Below are positions 51,308 through 61,354 of a stretch of 64,000 nucleotides of DNA, piece after piece (position 1 is the stretch's first letter; each line of letters opens with the position of its first letter). A program made the position numbers and the translations under genes. This stretch comes from Cytobacillus sp. S13-E01. GTDB lineage: Bacteria > Bacillota > Bacilli > Bacillales > Bacillaceae_L. The stretch lies in the NCBI RefSeq assembly GCF_029193815.1, contig NZ_JARFVC010000007.1:62001-126000 (forward strand). Direction: 5' to 3'. The notes under the pieces are model-generated. The model was not told the origin of the DNA. It saw nothing but the letters and a program-made list of their open reading frames with translations, and did not search any database.

Positions 51308-52687
51308 TTATTCAAAAGCAGCTGCCTCTTTAGCAGGGATCCTGATAAATTTCTTCTTTTGGACAAAAATAAGTCTAATAGACAGCCCGATACCTGCTGT
51401 GAGCAATCCAACTGTTAGTCCTATCCAATAACCAGGAGCACCTAGATTGGTATATTGGGCTAAAATATAGCCTACTGGAAGACAAATTAGCCAATAGGCA
51501 ACGAGAGTCATCACAAATGCTGTGTTCACATCCTTATAACCTCGTAATGCAGCCTGAGCTGTTGCCTGAATTGCATCGGAAATCTGGAAAAACAGTGCAT
51601 AAATTAAGAAGTGTGCAGTCAAGCTGATAACAGCTGGGTCATTTGAATAAAATCCTGCAACTTCATATCGGAAAAGAACCACTAATAAACCAGTAACAAG
51701 AGCAATCAACATAGATAAATAAATCCCAAGCCAGCTGTAGACTTTTGCATCTTTATAGCGTCCTGCACCAACCTCAAATCCTACTAAAACGGTCAGAGCC
51801 ATCGAAATACTAACAGGAATCATGTATAGAAAAGAGACTACATTTAATGCAGTTTGGTATGCGGCAATCGTCGTAATTGCAAACTTACTGATCAATATTG
51901 TCACAACTGCAAACATGCTTGTTTCAAAGAAAGTAGAGAGCCCCATTGGAACACCAATTTTCAATATCTCCTTACTCTTCTCAATTGAAAATCCCTTAAA
52001 ATTCGAGAAAACTCTATAGATTGAAAAAGGTTCTTGTGTTTTTATAATGAATGCTGTTATTCCCGCAATAATCCAATATGTTATCGAGGTTGCATAACCT
52101 GCCCCTGCCCCGCCTAGTTCTCTGAATCCCCAATGACCAAAAATCAACACATAGTTTAATAGAAAATTAAATGGAAGTGAAACAAGTAAAATAACCATAA
52201 TTATCCGTGTTATTCCTAACGCATATATAAAAGACCTTAATACGTTAAAAATAAAAAGTGGAATAATTCCAAAACTAAGACCCACCAAGTAATCATGAGC
52301 AATGTTATCTACACTTGAAGGTAGGTTCATAACATCCAAGATTGGTTCTAATAAAAAATATCCTAATACAATTACGAGTAAACCAATAAAGAAAGCTAAA
52401 TAGATTCCGTTAGCAACAACTGATGAAATTTCCTTTTCCTTCTTTTCCCCAAAACACTGAGCAACAATCGGAGATACGGCAAGTAGAATTCCGCTTAAAC
52501 CTGTAAATATTGGATTCCAAATCGAAGAGCCAATCGCAACACCTGCTAAATCTGAGGGGTTGTACTTACCTGACATGATAGTATTGAAAAATACCATTGA
52601 AAACATACCAAGCTGTGTGATAAGAATAGGAATCAATAAGATAAAGATTTGTTTTATCTTTTCCTTCATTGTATATGTTTGGTTCAT
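51308..52687 (-). CDS. MATE family efflux transporter
   Basis: 459-residue exporter with 12 helices. Family features: LIPILITQLGMFSMVFFNTI in helix 1, with MSGKYNPSDLAGVAIGSSIW next, and in the second half GVPMGLSTFFETSMFAVVTI and AAQAALRGYKD. Exports cationic drugs or metabolites with a Na+ or H+ gradient; the NorM-like branch is likely. The ATG at 52687 has GGGAG upstream; the second ATG seven codons later has none. Confidence 0.9.
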   Translation of the reverse strand: MNQTYTMKEKIKQIFILLIPILITQLGMFSMVFFNTIMSGKYNPSDLAGVAIGSSIWNPIFTGLSGILLAVSPIVAQCFGEKKEKEISSVVANGIYLAFFIGLLVIVLGYFLLEPILDVMNLPSSVDNIAHDYLVGLSFGIIPLFIFNVLRSFIYALGITRIIMVILLVSLPFNFLLNYVLIFGHWGFRELGGAGAGYATSITYWIIAGITAFIIKTQEPFSIYRVFSNFKGFSIEKSKEILKIGVPMGLSTFFETSMFAVVTILISKFAITTIAAYQTALNVVSFLYMIPVSISMALTVLVGFEVGAGRYKDAKVYSWLGIYLSMLIALVTGLLVVLFRYEVAGFYSNDPAVISLTAHFLIYALFFQISDAIQATAQAALRGYKDVNTAFVMTLVAYWLICLPVGYILAQYTNLGAPGYWIGLTVGLLTAGIGLSIRLIFVQKKKFIRIPAKEAAAFE

Positions 52688-52826
52688 AAATGATAACTCC
52701 CAGAAAGTGTAATAGTAGCAACGCTAATTATATTCTAAATTGATAAACAAAGCACTCTTTAACATGTAAACTCTAGTACGGGATACACAATTTTCTTCTA
52801 ACTTCTGTAACTATCGTTACTAAAAA

Positions 52827-52855
52827 AACCCAACCAAGATAGGTGAGTTTTTTAT
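52827..52855 (-). terminator. Terminator of mnmH
   Basis: AAAACTCACC on the minus strand pairs, with one mismatch, with GGTTGGGTTTT and is followed by more T. It begins nine bases after the mnmH stop. Confidence 0.72.
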
Positions 52856-52863
52856 CATACTAG

Positions 52864-53913
52864 TTATTTAAAGACGTTCAACTTGCCCTGTATAATCTGT
52901 TGAACTTTCGTTACCGCATCTTCAACATTTTGTACCTTTACTGTCATCTTTCGGTCAGCTGGATATTTCATCGCCATATGGTCATACCGAGGGTCATAAT
53001 AGTACTCCAGCAGTAAACGAACAGCCGATTCAAACTCACCTTCATTAAGGTCCTTTTCAATCTGAGAAGCGATTGGTGTATGAATACGATTCTTGATTAT
53101 TTGAAATGCATCGATACATTCCTGTTTGTGTTCCCAAGGGCTATAATCCTCTAAAATATTACGCACCCTCTCTTCCAATGGTATATCAATAAATAATTGA
53201 ATACCATGTTCTTTCTTTTCGGTTAAAAAGGCAGGAAGTACTACTTTGCCAACTCGCTTACTCTCCGCTTCAAAAACTACATATGGTGATTGCTGCAAAA
53301 AAAGGAGTTGTTCAACAAGGAGGGCATCAAACATTTTCTGATTGTTAGGCTCAAGTCCAATTTGTCCAAAAATAGATCCCCTATGGTTTGCCATTCCCTC
53401 AAAATCAAGTACAGGTTGTCCTTCCTCTAGAAGCCTTCGAAGAACTTTAGTCTTGCCAGCTCCCGTGTAGCCATTTAGAATGTATGCTTCAGCTTTAAAC
53501 TCGATATTTTGTAACGTTTCAATTACCCAACTTCGATAAGCACGAACACCACCATGCAGACGCAGTGTCTTAATACCAATTAAATCCAAAACAGTCGCCG
53601 TTGTTCTACTACGCATACCTCCGCGCCAACAGAATACAGTTTTCTGCCCCTCAAACTTAGCAAACTCCTTAATGAAGCTTGGTAATTTTGCCGAGACAAT
53701 TTCAAGACCTCTTTCTTTTGCCGCTTGAACACTAATTTGTTTGTAAATAGTTCCAATTTCAGCTCTTTCCTCATCATTAAACAGTGGGATATTTATGCTG
53801 CCAGGAATTGTGGCATCTTTAAACTCTGATGGTGATCGTACATCGACTAGGATAAGATCCCTTTTTTCGCGCCGGATGTCTAACAATTTATTAATAGTGA
53901 TGTCCTGGAACAA
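52864..53913 (-). CDS. mnmH: tRNA 2-selenouridine synthase (SelU/MnmH)
   Basis: Replaces sulfur by selenium in the wobble 2-thiouridine of some tRNAs, using selenophosphate, via a geranylated intermediate. The 349-residue protein has an N-terminal rhodanese domain with the catalytic cysteine in FCWRGGMRSRT (residue about 97) and a C-terminal P-loop domain, LNGYTGAGKTKVL, near residue 147. It starts at a TTG at 53913 with GGAGG eight bases before. No selD or selA gene is in the window, so the source of selenophosphate must be elsewhere in the genome. Confidence 0.92.
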   Translation of the reverse strand: MFQDITINKLLDIRREKRDLILVDVRSPSEFKDATIPGSINIPLFNDEERAEIGTIYKQISVQAAKERGLEIVSAKLPSFIKEFAKFEGQKTVFCWRGGMRSRTTATVLDLIGIKTLRLHGGVRAYRSWVIETLQNIEFKAEAYILNGYTGAGKTKVLRRLLEEGQPVLDFEGMANHRGSIFGQIGLEPNNQKMFDALLVEQLLFLQQSPYVVFEAESKRVGKVVLPAFLTEKKEHGIQLFIDIPLEERVRNILEDYSPWEHKQECIDAFQIIKNRIHTPIASQIEKDLNEGEFESAVRLLLEYYYDPRYDHMAMKYPADRKMTVKVQNVEDAVTKVQQIIQGKLNVFK

Positions 53914-54100
53914 TGTCTCATCCTCCTTTCTAGCATTTAATATGATATATTATCAATTGATTAATAAGTGGCATCATTGTATTTTAACTAAATTACAAAG
54001 TAATTAGCTTATCATACCATATAAATTATCATTAAAAAGTTTTCCAATTCAAAAATAACAGCCCTAGTTAGAAAATGGCGATACTAATTATTGAGCAGAT

Positions 54101-54145
54101 TAAAAAAAATCTGGTGTCCTCATGATTGAGTATCCCAGATTTTTA
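54101..54145 (-). terminator. Terminator of ytwF
   Basis: AAAATCTGG/CCAGATTTT stem on the minus strand, with a long loop, followed by TTTTA; just past the ytwF stop. Confidence 0.82.
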
Positions 54146-54155
54146 TAGTCAATTA

Positions 54156-54461
54156 CTACTTCGTTGCACCTGTCCACTCAAGCATTCCGCCAACCATGTT
54201 ACGAACTTTGTAGCCTTGTTCATTCAGATAGTGACAAACATTCTCACTACGACGACCTGAACGACAAATGAATATGTATTCTTTGTCCTTATCAAAATAA
54301 TCTAAGTTTACAGGTATTTCCCCCATCTTAATGTGTTTTGCATCTGGAATTATTCCTACTGCTACTTCCTCATTTTCACGAACATCTACCATTTCAAGTT
54401 TTTCACCTTTTTCAAGCTTTTGTTTTAGCTCTTCTGGGGTAATGATTTCAATTTCAGACAT
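54156..54461 (-). CDS. ytwF: Rhodanese-like protein YtwF
   Basis: Single rhodanese domain, 101 residues, that carries sulfane sulfur. The active-site loop is ICRSGRRSENV with the cysteine near residue 66; the N-terminal ITPEELKQKL and the MVDVRENEE strand complete the fold. In B. subtilis ytwF also lies beside leuS. The ATG at 54461 follows GGAAGGA. The partner of the sulfur relay is not known; tRNA thiolation is a possibility given the neighbouring selenouridine synthase, but that is only suggestion. Confidence 0.88.
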   Translation of the reverse strand: MSEIEIITPEELKQKLEKGEKLEMVDVRENEEVAVGIIPDAKHIKMGEIPVNLDYFDKDKEYIFICRSGRRSENVCHYLNEQGYKVRNMVGGMLEWTGATK

Positions 54462-54529
54462 GTAAATCCTTCCTCTCGCTAATGTTAGTCATATTATAGC
54501 AAAACTTAAATACAACATGCTAGGAAAGT

Positions 54530-54749
54530 AAAGCGCAGGGCGCCCGCCTATCGGCGCGTCGATTAAAACCCGCCACGTCCTGTGGCGAACATCGACATCA
54601 GCACATCCTGTGCAGTCAAGCATAAGACAAGCCGGCTGGAAGGTTGTTCTTTACCTTCCGGACGGCTTGGATTATACCATAGAGCCGATGGCGCCCGGAA
54701 CTAGACACTAAAACTAGGTTCAAATTTTTATACTTTCTTATCTTTTAAA
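54530..54749. repeat. Repeat family B, copy 4, with an extra internal segment
   Basis: Left part AAAGTAAAGCGCAGGGCGCC, right part GAGCCGATGGCGCC and tail CTAAAACTAGGTTCAAAT. It differs by a segment of about 62 bp at 54556-54617 (CGTCGATTAAAACCCGCCA to CATCCTGTGCAGTC) between the CGGC and AAGCATAAG blocks. The extra part has its own stem (CGCCACGTCCTGTGGCG) and repeats CCTGTG twice. It lies directly after the leuS terminator. Confidence 0.83.
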
Positions 54750-54781
54750 AAACACACAAAGCTTACAAAAAGCCCTGTGCG
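54745..54781 (-). terminator. Terminator of leuS
   Basis: CACA-x-GGCTT/AAGC-x-TTGTG stem on the minus strand followed by TGTTTTTT, eight bases after the stop. Confidence 0.78.
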
Positions 54782-54789
54782 TTAATCAC

Positions 54790-57207
54790 TTAATTTGCTA
54801 CGATGTTCACTAATTTTCCTGGTACTGCAATGACTTTACGAACTGTTTTCCCTTCAATTTGCTCTTTTACTGAGATATCAGCCATAGCAATTTCAGCTAA
54901 TTTTTCTCGAGAAGTATCCGTTGGAACATTAAGCTTTGCTTTCACTTTACCATTTACTTGGATTACAATTTCTATTTCAGCTTCCACTAATTTCGCTTCA
55001 TCAAAAGCTGGCCATGCTGCATATGCGATCGTTCCCTGATTACCAAGCTTCTCCCATAACTCTTCAGCAATATGTGGGGCAACTGGTGAAAGAAGCTTTA
55101 CAAAACCTTCAATATATAATTTTGGTAACTTTGTAGCTTTATATGCTTCGTTAATAAATACCATTAATTGTGAAATGGCGGTATTAAAGCGTAAGCCTTC
55201 GAAATCTTCCGTAACTTTTTTAACAGTCTGATGATAAACACGCTCTAGTGCATTATCTTGGTCATTTCCTGTGATTTTCCCTGTTAACTGACCATTGTCG
55301 TTTACGAATAAGCGCCATACCCGATCGAGGAAACGACGGGATCCATCTAAGCCTTTTTCAGACCAAGCGATTGAAGCATCCAATGGACCCATGAACATTT
55401 CGTATAAACGTAATGTGTCAGCACCATGACTTTTAATAATATCATCAGGATTTACAACATTCCCTTTGGATTTACTCATTTTTTCATTGTTTTCACCAAG
55501 AATCATACCTTGGTTGTATAGCTTTTGGAATGGTTCTTTTGTTGTTACCACACCAATATCGTATAATACTTTGTGCCAGAAACGAGCATATAGTAAGTGG
55601 AGTACTGCATGCTCTGCCCCGCCAATATATATATCGACTGGTAACCAGCGTTTTAATTTTTCAGGATCTGCAAGCTGTTCACTATTGCTTGGATCAATAT
55701 AACGTAAATAATACCAGCAGCTACCTGCCCATTGTGGCATTGTATTCGTCTCACGACGACCTTTTTTACCAGTTGCTTCATCGACAACATTTACCCAATT
55801 AGAAATATTCGCAAGTGGTGATTCACCTGTTCCAGATGGTCGAATTTCTGTTGTTTTTGGTAGTGTTAATGGTAATTGGTCTTCAGGTACAGCTGACATC
55901 TTACCATCTTCCCAGTGAATAATCGGAATTGGCTCACCCCAATAACGTTGGCGGCTGAATAACCAGTCACGTAATCGATAAGTTACCTTCTTTTCACCTT
56001 TACCGTTTTCCTCTAACCATGAAATCATTTTGGTTATTGCTTCTTCTTTCCCTAAACCATTAAGAAAATTCGAGTTAACGTGCTCCCCATCGCCTGTGTA
56101 TGCTTCTTTTGTTACATTTCCACCTGCGACAACTTCTGTAATCGGCAACTTAAATTTCACTGCAAATTCATGGTCACGTTCATCATGACCTGGAACTGCC
56201 ATAATTGCACCAGTTCCATAGGTAGCTAATACATAGTCAGCTATCCAGATTGGCATTTTTTCACCATTTACTGGGTTAATTGCATAAGCCCCAGTGAATA
56301 CACCCGTTTTATCCTTTGCCAAATCCGTACGTTCTAAATCACTTTTCGTTTTTACTTTATCAAGGTATTCTTGGACAGCTGCTTTTTGCTGCACTGTCGT
56401 AATTGTTCCAACAAATTGATGCTCTGGCGCTAGCACTGCATAAGTAGCACCAAATAATGTATCTGGGCGTGTTGTGAATACGGTAAAGTTTTCTTCATGT
56501 CCATCAATAGCAAACGTTACATGAGCACCTTCAGATCGACCAATCCAGTTACGTTGCATTTCTTTTAAGCTTTCAGGCCAATCTAATTCTTCTAAATCTT
56601 CAAGTAAGCGATCTCCATATGCTGTAATTTTTAACATCCATTGTCTCATTGGACGACGCTCAACAGGATGTCCTCCACGCTCACTTTTACCATCAATTAC
56701 TTCTTCATTTGCTAAAACTGTTCCTAAAGCAGGACACCAGTTAACCGCAACTTCATCAATATAGGCTAACCCTTTTTCATAAAGCTTGATAAAAATCCAT
56801 TGAGTCCATTTATAGTATTCAGGATCAGTCGTATTTACTTCCCGGTCCCAATCATATGAAAAACCAAGTTCTTTGATTTGCCGACGAAATGTATTAATGT
56901 TTTGCTTAGTAAATTCAGCAGGATCATTTCCAGTGTCTAATGCGTACTGTTCGGCAGGTAACCCGAATGCGTCCCAACCCATAGGGTGTAAGACATTATA
57001 GCCTTGCATGCGTTTCATTCTAGATAAAATATCTGTAGCCGTATATCCTTCAGGGTGTCCAACGTGAAGACCAGCACCTGATGGATAAGGAAACATATCT
57101 AGTGCAAAAAACTTTCTTTTTCCATCTTCTTCTGTTGTTTTAAACGTTTTATTGCCTTCCCAATGCTTTTGCCATTTCTTTTCAACCTCTTGATGATTGA
57201 AGCCCAT
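54790..57207 (-). CDS. leuS: Leucyl-tRNA synthetase
   Basis: Class I synthetase of 805 residues that charges tRNA-Leu and edits mischarged products. The HIGH-type motif is [15 protein letters not shown] (residues about 40-54), the editing domain runs from about 220 to 420 with [20 protein letters not shown] (shown in part), and the KMSKS loop is [16 protein letters not shown]. It starts at ATG 57207 with GGAGG before it. Expression is controlled by a T-box leader, so uncharged tRNA-Leu raises transcription. Position next to ytwF matches B. subtilis. Confidence 0.97.
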   Translation of the reverse strand: MGFNHQEVEKKWQKHWEGNKTFKTTEEDGKRKFFALDMFPYPSGAGLHVGHPEGYTATDILSRMKRMQGYNVLHPMGWDAFGLPAEQYALDTGNDPAEFTKQNINTFRRQIKELGFSYDWDREVNTTDPEYYKWTQWIFIKLYEKGLAYIDEVAVNWCPALGTVLANEEVIDGKSERGGHPVERRPMRQWMLKITAYGDRLLEDLEELDWPESLKEMQRNWIGRSEGAHVTFAIDGHEENFTVFTTRPDTLFGATYAVLAPEHQFVGTITTVQQKAAVQEYLDKVKTKSDLERTDLAKDKTGVFTGAYAINPVNGEKMPIWIADYVLATYGTGAIMAVPGHDERDHEFAVKFKLPITEVVAGGNVTKEAYTGDGEHVNSNFLNGLGKEEAITKMISWLEENGKGEKKVTYRLRDWLFSRQRYWGEPIPIIHWEDGKMSAVPEDQLPLTLPKTTEIRPSGTGESPLANISNWVNVVDEATGKKGRRETNTMPQWAGSCWYYLRYIDPSNSEQLADPEKLKRWLPVDIYIGGAEHAVLHLLYARFWHKVLYDIGVVTTKEPFQKLYNQGMILGENNEKMSKSKGNVVNPDDIIKSHGADTLRLYEMFMGPLDASIAWSEKGLDGSRRFLDRVWRLFVNDNGQLTGKITGNDQDNALERVYHQTVKKVTEDFEGLRFNTAISQLMVFINEAYKATKLPKLYIEGFVKLLSPVAPHIAEELWEKLGNQGTIAYAAWPAFDEAKLVEAEIEIVIQVNGKVKAKLNVPTDTSREKLAEIAMADISVKEQIEGKTVRKVIAVPGKLVNIVAN

Positions 57208-57283
57208 TTTTTATCCTCCTCTATTTGCTACGTAAAGTGCAGTATGATTGCTACTGTCCATTGTGTACGTTTTTTTGCATAAA

Positions 57284-57540
57284 AAAACCTCCCATCCCTA
57301 AAAAAGGGACGAGAGGATATATGTATATCTCCCGCGGTACCACCCAAATTAATGTACACACGTACATTCACTTCATTAATCCTTAACGCGGACAACACGA
57401 TAAATACTACATTGAAAGCATTTGGGAGCCTTCGTTCGCATTTATAACTCAAAGGCGAGTTCATGAACCAACAACGATTGACTTGCACCACCCGTCAACT
57501 CTCTAAACGTGTCTAAGCCCACTACTACTCCTTTTCACGG
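57284..57540 (-). promoter_or_regulatory. T-box leader of leuS (leucine)
   Basis: Conserved T-box sequence GGGTGGTACCGCG on the minus strand at 57333-57345, followed by a terminator (CCTCTCGTCCCTTTTTT paired with AGGGATGGGAGG, then TTTTTTT) at 57284-57317. The leader begins with AGTAGTGGGCTTAGAC and shows Stem I blocks AGAGAGTTGACGGGTGGTGC and AAGTCAAT. The probable specifier is CTC (Leu) at 57457-57459, in GAACTCGCC. Uncharged tRNA-Leu should bind and prevent termination. Confidence 0.93.
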
Positions 57541-57558
57541 TCATTTCTTATTTTAATT

Positions 57559-57589
57559 AGTATATTGTGTATTGTATAGAATTTGTCAA
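57559..57589 (-). promoter_or_regulatory. Probable promoter of leuS
   Basis: TTGACA (57584-57589) and TATACT (57559-57564) on the minus strand, with a rather long 19-base spacer, just ahead of the T-box leader. Confidence 0.5.
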
Positions 57590-57675
57590 AAAACTGCAAG
57601 CGGAAATAGAAAAATGGGCTTGCCCTGAGATAAGGGCTATATGAACAAACGCTTTTATACAAAGTTAGTTTTACC

Positions 57676-58494
57676 CTACTTAGCTGTGCTAGCCATTATT
57701 ATCAAACTTCTTATAATTTGATATGCCTCTATAATATTTTTTGAACAGAATGAAACTGTTATTTGATTTACTCTTGTGACATATGGAAGAATTTCTGCAA
57801 TGTCAGCTTGCCCTGTGTGCAAAAAACTTAACTCTACCTGTGCTGTTGAATCAATCATAAATGGTATAATTTCCAACCTTTTTTTTATTGCGGAGATTGT
57901 TTCGCGCTTAATAATATTTTGAGCTTTTAAAGGACTAAGGTTTCTAGCAACAGTGCGATTAATCGTCTTTTTTACAATTGCTGAATGAATATTGGGTATT
58001 AAATTACCTGCTTCCTCCGCCACTAAATTACACCCACTTACCATTATCACGGGCACACGATAATATCCAGCAACCGCAGCATTCAGACCAAATTCCCCAT
58101 ATTCTTTCCCATTAATAATAATATTTCTTACTACTCTACCATTAAAAGTATGATTTAAAATCCCATTTGTACCATTTCGAGTATGATAACCTAAGAAAAT
58201 GGCAGCATCAAAACTCGCATCTATCCCTTCTACCATCGCAAGCTTTTTTGGTGACCCAGAAATAAGTTCAGCTTCCGGATGAAGACGTTCCAGTAAAATA
58301 TTTCTCATCGTACCATGTGAATCATTTACAACAATTTCATCAACTCCAGCCTCAATTGCTGATTCAATACAAGCATTAGTCTCCTCTGTCATATATAACC
58401 GTGCTCTATCATGTTCTCTTCCATCTCTTGCGGTATGTTCTCCATGAACAACCCCTGAAACACCCTCAATATCTACGGAAATATATAATTTCAA
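57676..58494 (-). CDS. dppA: D-aminopeptidase DppA (M55 family)
   Basis: Zinc D-aminopeptidase, 272 residues, that removes D-amino acids from peptides such as D-Ala-D-Ala; forms a decameric ring in B. subtilis. The metal motif is at the start (YISVDIEGVSGV, Asp and Glu), with histidines in GEHTA, NDSHGT and LGYHTRNG, and the fold ends normally. I prefer the TTG at 58494: AGGGGG lies nine bases ahead of it, but touches the upstream ATG at 58503. It lies behind the regulator and dipeptide transporter genes, as a dpp-like locus, with its own promoter after a terminator. Confidence 0.9.
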   Translation of the reverse strand: MKLYISVDIEGVSGVVHGEHTARDGREHDRARLYMTEETNACIESAIEAGVDEIVVNDSHGTMRNILLERLHPEAELISGSPKKLAMVEGIDASFDAAIFLGYHTRNGTNGILNHTFNGRVVRNIIINGKEYGEFGLNAAVAGYYRVPVIMVSGCNLVAEEAGNLIPNIHSAIVKKTINRTVARNLSPLKAQNIIKRETISAIKKRLEIIPFMIDSTAQVELSFLHTGQADIAEILPYVTRVNQITVSFCSKNIIEAYQIIRSLIIMASTAK

Positions 58495-58562
58495 AATTCT
58501 CATCCCCCTAATAACTCATCAACTACATTAACTGTATGTAGAATCTTGTGAAATTTTCAAAT

Positions 58563-58600
58563 AAAAGAAACTCGACAAGTACTGGTGGCCTGTCGAGTTT
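58563..58600 (-). terminator. Terminator of the AAA+ regulator transcript
   Basis: ACTCGACA/TGTCGAGT stem on the minus strand with a 13-base loop followed by TTCTTTT, about 28 bases after the stop. Confidence 0.85.
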
Positions 58601-58628
58601 TGACATATTACTCCGTTGTACGATTCAT

Positions 58629-60341
58629 TTAAAATGTTCCTAATGAGTAAAGAAAATCTTCTCCACTACGTGATATCGTTGAGCCCGCTCTTCCCTGTCT
58701 AACAATCAAGAGGCCAAGTTGTTGAAGAATTTCGAGCCGTATCCGTAGTTGTTGTTCAGTCAAATTAATTCCTTTTTCCTCAAGGTACTTTTTAATTGTC
58801 AGTCTCCCAAAGGATGTACGTTCTTTTTTGCCATCATTATAGATTTTTAATATTTCTATACTCTCATCCAAAAATCCATGTTCTTCAATTTTTTCGATTA
58901 TTTCTTTCCTCCTTGTCTCAGAGGAAATGATTGATTCAAACTCTTCACTCTTTTGCCTCGACCTTAAGTTTATTGGAAGTGACTCAATCTTAATAATTTG
59001 TTCACCTATAAATGATAAATATGTGATTACATTATACAATTCTTTGACATTACCAGCCCAATTATAGTTTAAAAAGATATCCATCACTTCCTGAGTAAAG
59101 TGAATATTAGTCCGTTTTAGACGGGCTTTTATATCTTCTATTAAAGGGATAAAGTCTTCTTTTCGTTCAGCTAACGTTGGAACAGTTAACGAAAACATAG
59201 ACATAGAATAATAGAGATCCTGCCTAAACTTCCCATCATTGACTAATTCCATGACGTTCTTCGTATTACTTGTAATAACTCTTACTCGTAAAGGGATAGG
59301 GGTCTGCCCTCCCACTCGATAAAAAATTTTTTCTTGCAATGCTTGATAGATACGTCCTTGAAAAAGTATAGGAAGTACGCCTATTTCCTCTATATAAATT
59401 GTTCCATGTTTCGCTAACTCTAATAACCCAATTGAGATCTCATCGTTTTCAACTGTTCCGAATAACTCTTTTTCAATCATTGAAAAATCTCTTGTTGAGC
59501 AATTGATAGTTACGAACGGCCCACTCGAAAAATTCGAGTTATTATGTATAGCCTGAGCAAGCATGCTTTTTCCAGTACCAGATTCACCTTCAATATGGAT
59601 TAGCTTTTCTGTCTTAGAAAAACTAGTTGCAAGAGTAACAATCTCTTGCATAGGTTTACTAACAGCCACTATATCATCAAATCTGTATTGTGCCACATCA
59701 CGTATATCTCTTACGCTATTTGTTTTGAGCGATAGTTCTCCAGTATTATCAATTGATAACGAAACTAATGATTTGAAATAGCGCTTAATCATTTGCGGAC
59801 GATAATGCTCAAGTCCTAATAAATTTAGAAGTTGATCAAAAGTATCCAAATCCAATAATCTTGAACCGATGTCAATCACCTTTTCAAATCCTCTTGGTAA
59901 TAGGTGTTTTTCCCCAGGTGTAATAATGTAATCTATAGATTCAGGAATCTCTTTATCCGGAGAGTAAGAAATATAATGGTGCTCAAACACCGTTTCACGT
60001 AATGATTGTATTGTTTCCTCGGTATTGGTATTCGTATCATTGACGACCAATATTGTCTTCCCCTGCGGCAATTTAAGCAATTCCTTTGTATTTGCAAAAT
60101 TAATATCCCGTTTTCCTATAATCCACTGACAATCCTTTGGTATGAGTTGGATAACAAGGCCTTTTATCATCTCATTAGAAAGTATAACAATATCACCAGC
60201 AATAACTGTATCGCCGTGAAGATCCTTCAGCGAAGTCGGTTGGATCATTATTTTATCACCTAAAACCTCTTTTACTTGTTTAGTTATTGCATCTAAATAT
60301 CGTTCTTGAATGGCTATAATATGTACTTTTTTCAAGGACAT
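58629..60341 (-). CDS. AAA+ transcriptional regulator of the sigma-54 activator type, lacking the GAFTGA loop
   Basis: 570-residue protein. Residues 1-215 form an N-terminal region related to PrpR/kinase-like sensor folds (VHIIAIQERYLDAITKQV, and VIDIGSRLLDLDTF). The AAA+ domain follows: Walker A GESGTGKS (252-259), Walker B TIYIEEIG (314-321) and the sensor region KFRQDLYYSMSMF. Between ELFG (292-295) and GLLELAKHG the GAFTGA loop that contacts sigma-54 is missing. There is no Fis-type helix-turn-helix; the C-terminus (GRLTIKKYLEEKGINLTEQQ) looks like a winged helix. It probably controls the dipeptide transporter and dppA, not through sigma-54. The start follows AGGGGTTG. Confidence 0.8.
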   Translation of the reverse strand: MSLKKVHIIAIQERYLDAITKQVKEVLGDKIMIQPTSLKDLHGDTVIAGDIVILSNEMIKGLVIQLIPKDCQWIIGKRDINFANTKELLKLPQGKTILVVNDTNTNTEETIQSLRETVFEHHYISYSPDKEIPESIDYIITPGEKHLLPRGFEKVIDIGSRLLDLDTFDQLLNLLGLEHYRPQMIKRYFKSLVSLSIDNTGELSLKTNSVRDIRDVAQYRFDDIVAVSKPMQEIVTLATSFSKTEKLIHIEGESGTGKSMLAQAIHNNSNFSSGPFVTINCSTRDFSMIEKELFGTVENDEISIGLLELAKHGTIYIEEIGVLPILFQGRIYQALQEKIFYRVGGQTPIPLRVRVITSNTKNVMELVNDGKFRQDLYYSMSMFSLTVPTLAERKEDFIPLIEDIKARLKRTNIHFTQEVMDIFLNYNWAGNVKELYNVITYLSFIGEQIIKIESLPINLRSRQKSEEFESIISSETRRKEIIEKIEEHGFLDESIEILKIYNDGKKERTSFGRLTIKKYLEEKGINLTEQQLRIRLEILQQLGLLIVRQGRAGSTISRSGEDFLYSLGTF

Positions 60342-60382
60342 TACGAAACAACCCCTAGGTGAGTATTAAAAAACTATTACAA

Positions 60383-61351
60383 TTATACTTTATATAAATG
60401 ACAAGAGACATAGTGTCCCTCACTTAACTCGGTTAATACCGGAACACTTTTCTTGCATTTTTCCATTGCAATAGGACAACGTGTGTGGAATGTGCAGCCA
60501 CTTGGCGGATTAGAAGGACTAGGGATATCTCCTTTTAAAATAATACGCTCTCTTTTAATCCTAGGGTTTGGAACTGGAACAGCAGATAGGAGAGCTTTTG
60601 TATAAGGGTGTAAAGGATTATTATATAGAGAGTTTTTATCTGCTAATTCAACAATTTTCCCTAAATACATTACACCTACTCGGTCACTAATATGTTCAAC
60701 AACACTTAGGTCATGAGCAATAAATAAATACGTTAAGTCAAATTCTTCTTGAAGATCTTTCAATAAATTTAAGATCTGAGATTGTATAGATACATCTAAT
60801 GCTGAAACTGGTTCGTCAGCAATTATTAGTTTGGGGTTTACTGCTAAAGCACGAGCAATACCAATACGCTGGCGTTGCCCTCCACTAAATTCATGAGGAT
60901 AACGATCAGAGTGATAAGAACTTAACCCAACAACTTCAAGTAACTCTTCTACTCTTGCAATTCGCTTTTCTTTCTCTACTCCATGAACAATAAGAGGCTC
61001 AGCGATTATTTCACCAACCTTCATTCTAGGATTTAACGATGCGTATGGATCTTGAAATACCATTTGGAAATCCTTACGCGTATTTCGAATCTGGTTATCA
61101 TTTAAGTTACTAATTTCATTACCCTCAAACCAGATTTGACCCTCCGTAGGGTCTATTAGTCTCATTAGCATTCTTCCAGTAGTCGATTTACCACAGCCAC
61201 TTTCACCAACAAGACCTAACGTTTCTCCTTTTTTAATTGTAAAAGAAACATCATCAACTGCTTTAACAAATGATTTCTTTCTACCAAAAAAACCTTTAGT
61301 TACAGGAAAATATTTTTTAAGATTTTTGACTTCTACTAATGGGGTTCCCAT
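60383..61351 (-). CDS. dppF: Dipeptide/oligopeptide ABC transporter ATPase, DppF/OppF type
   Basis: 322-residue ATPase. Walker [18 protein letters not shown], signature [15 protein letters not shown], Walker [15 protein letters not shown] and the C-terminal oligopeptide-ATPase extension with the Cys-x-HTRCP iron-sulfur-like motif ([15 protein letters not shown]). It energises peptide import together with DppD. The ATG at 61351 is four bases from the DppD stop, with GGAGG inside the end of dppD. Last of the transporter genes in the transcript; the regulator gene follows 41 bases later. Confidence 0.93.
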   Translation of the reverse strand: MGTPLVEVKNLKKYFPVTKGFFGRKKSFVKAVDDVSFTIKKGETLGLVGESGCGKSTTGRMLMRLIDPTEGQIWFEGNEISNLNDNQIRNTRKDFQMVFQDPYASLNPRMKVGEIIAEPLIVHGVEKEKRIARVEELLEVVGLSSYHSDRYPHEFSGGQRQRIGIARALAVNPKLIIADEPVSALDVSIQSQILNLLKDLQEEFDLTYLFIAHDLSVVEHISDRVGVMYLGKIVELADKNSLYNNPLHPYTKALLSAVPVPNPRIKRERIILKGDIPSPSNPPSGCTFHTRCPIAMEKCKKSVPVLTELSEGHYVSCHLYKV

Positions 61352-61354
61352 TTT

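Noticed and set aside
57228-57491. Open frame of 87 codons upstream of leuS
   Set aside because: It lies wholly in the T-box leader; its bases are explained by Stem I, the T-box sequence and the terminator.
58629-60341. Ordinary sigma-54 activator
   Set aside because: The GAFTGA loop and the Fis-type DNA-binding domain are both missing.
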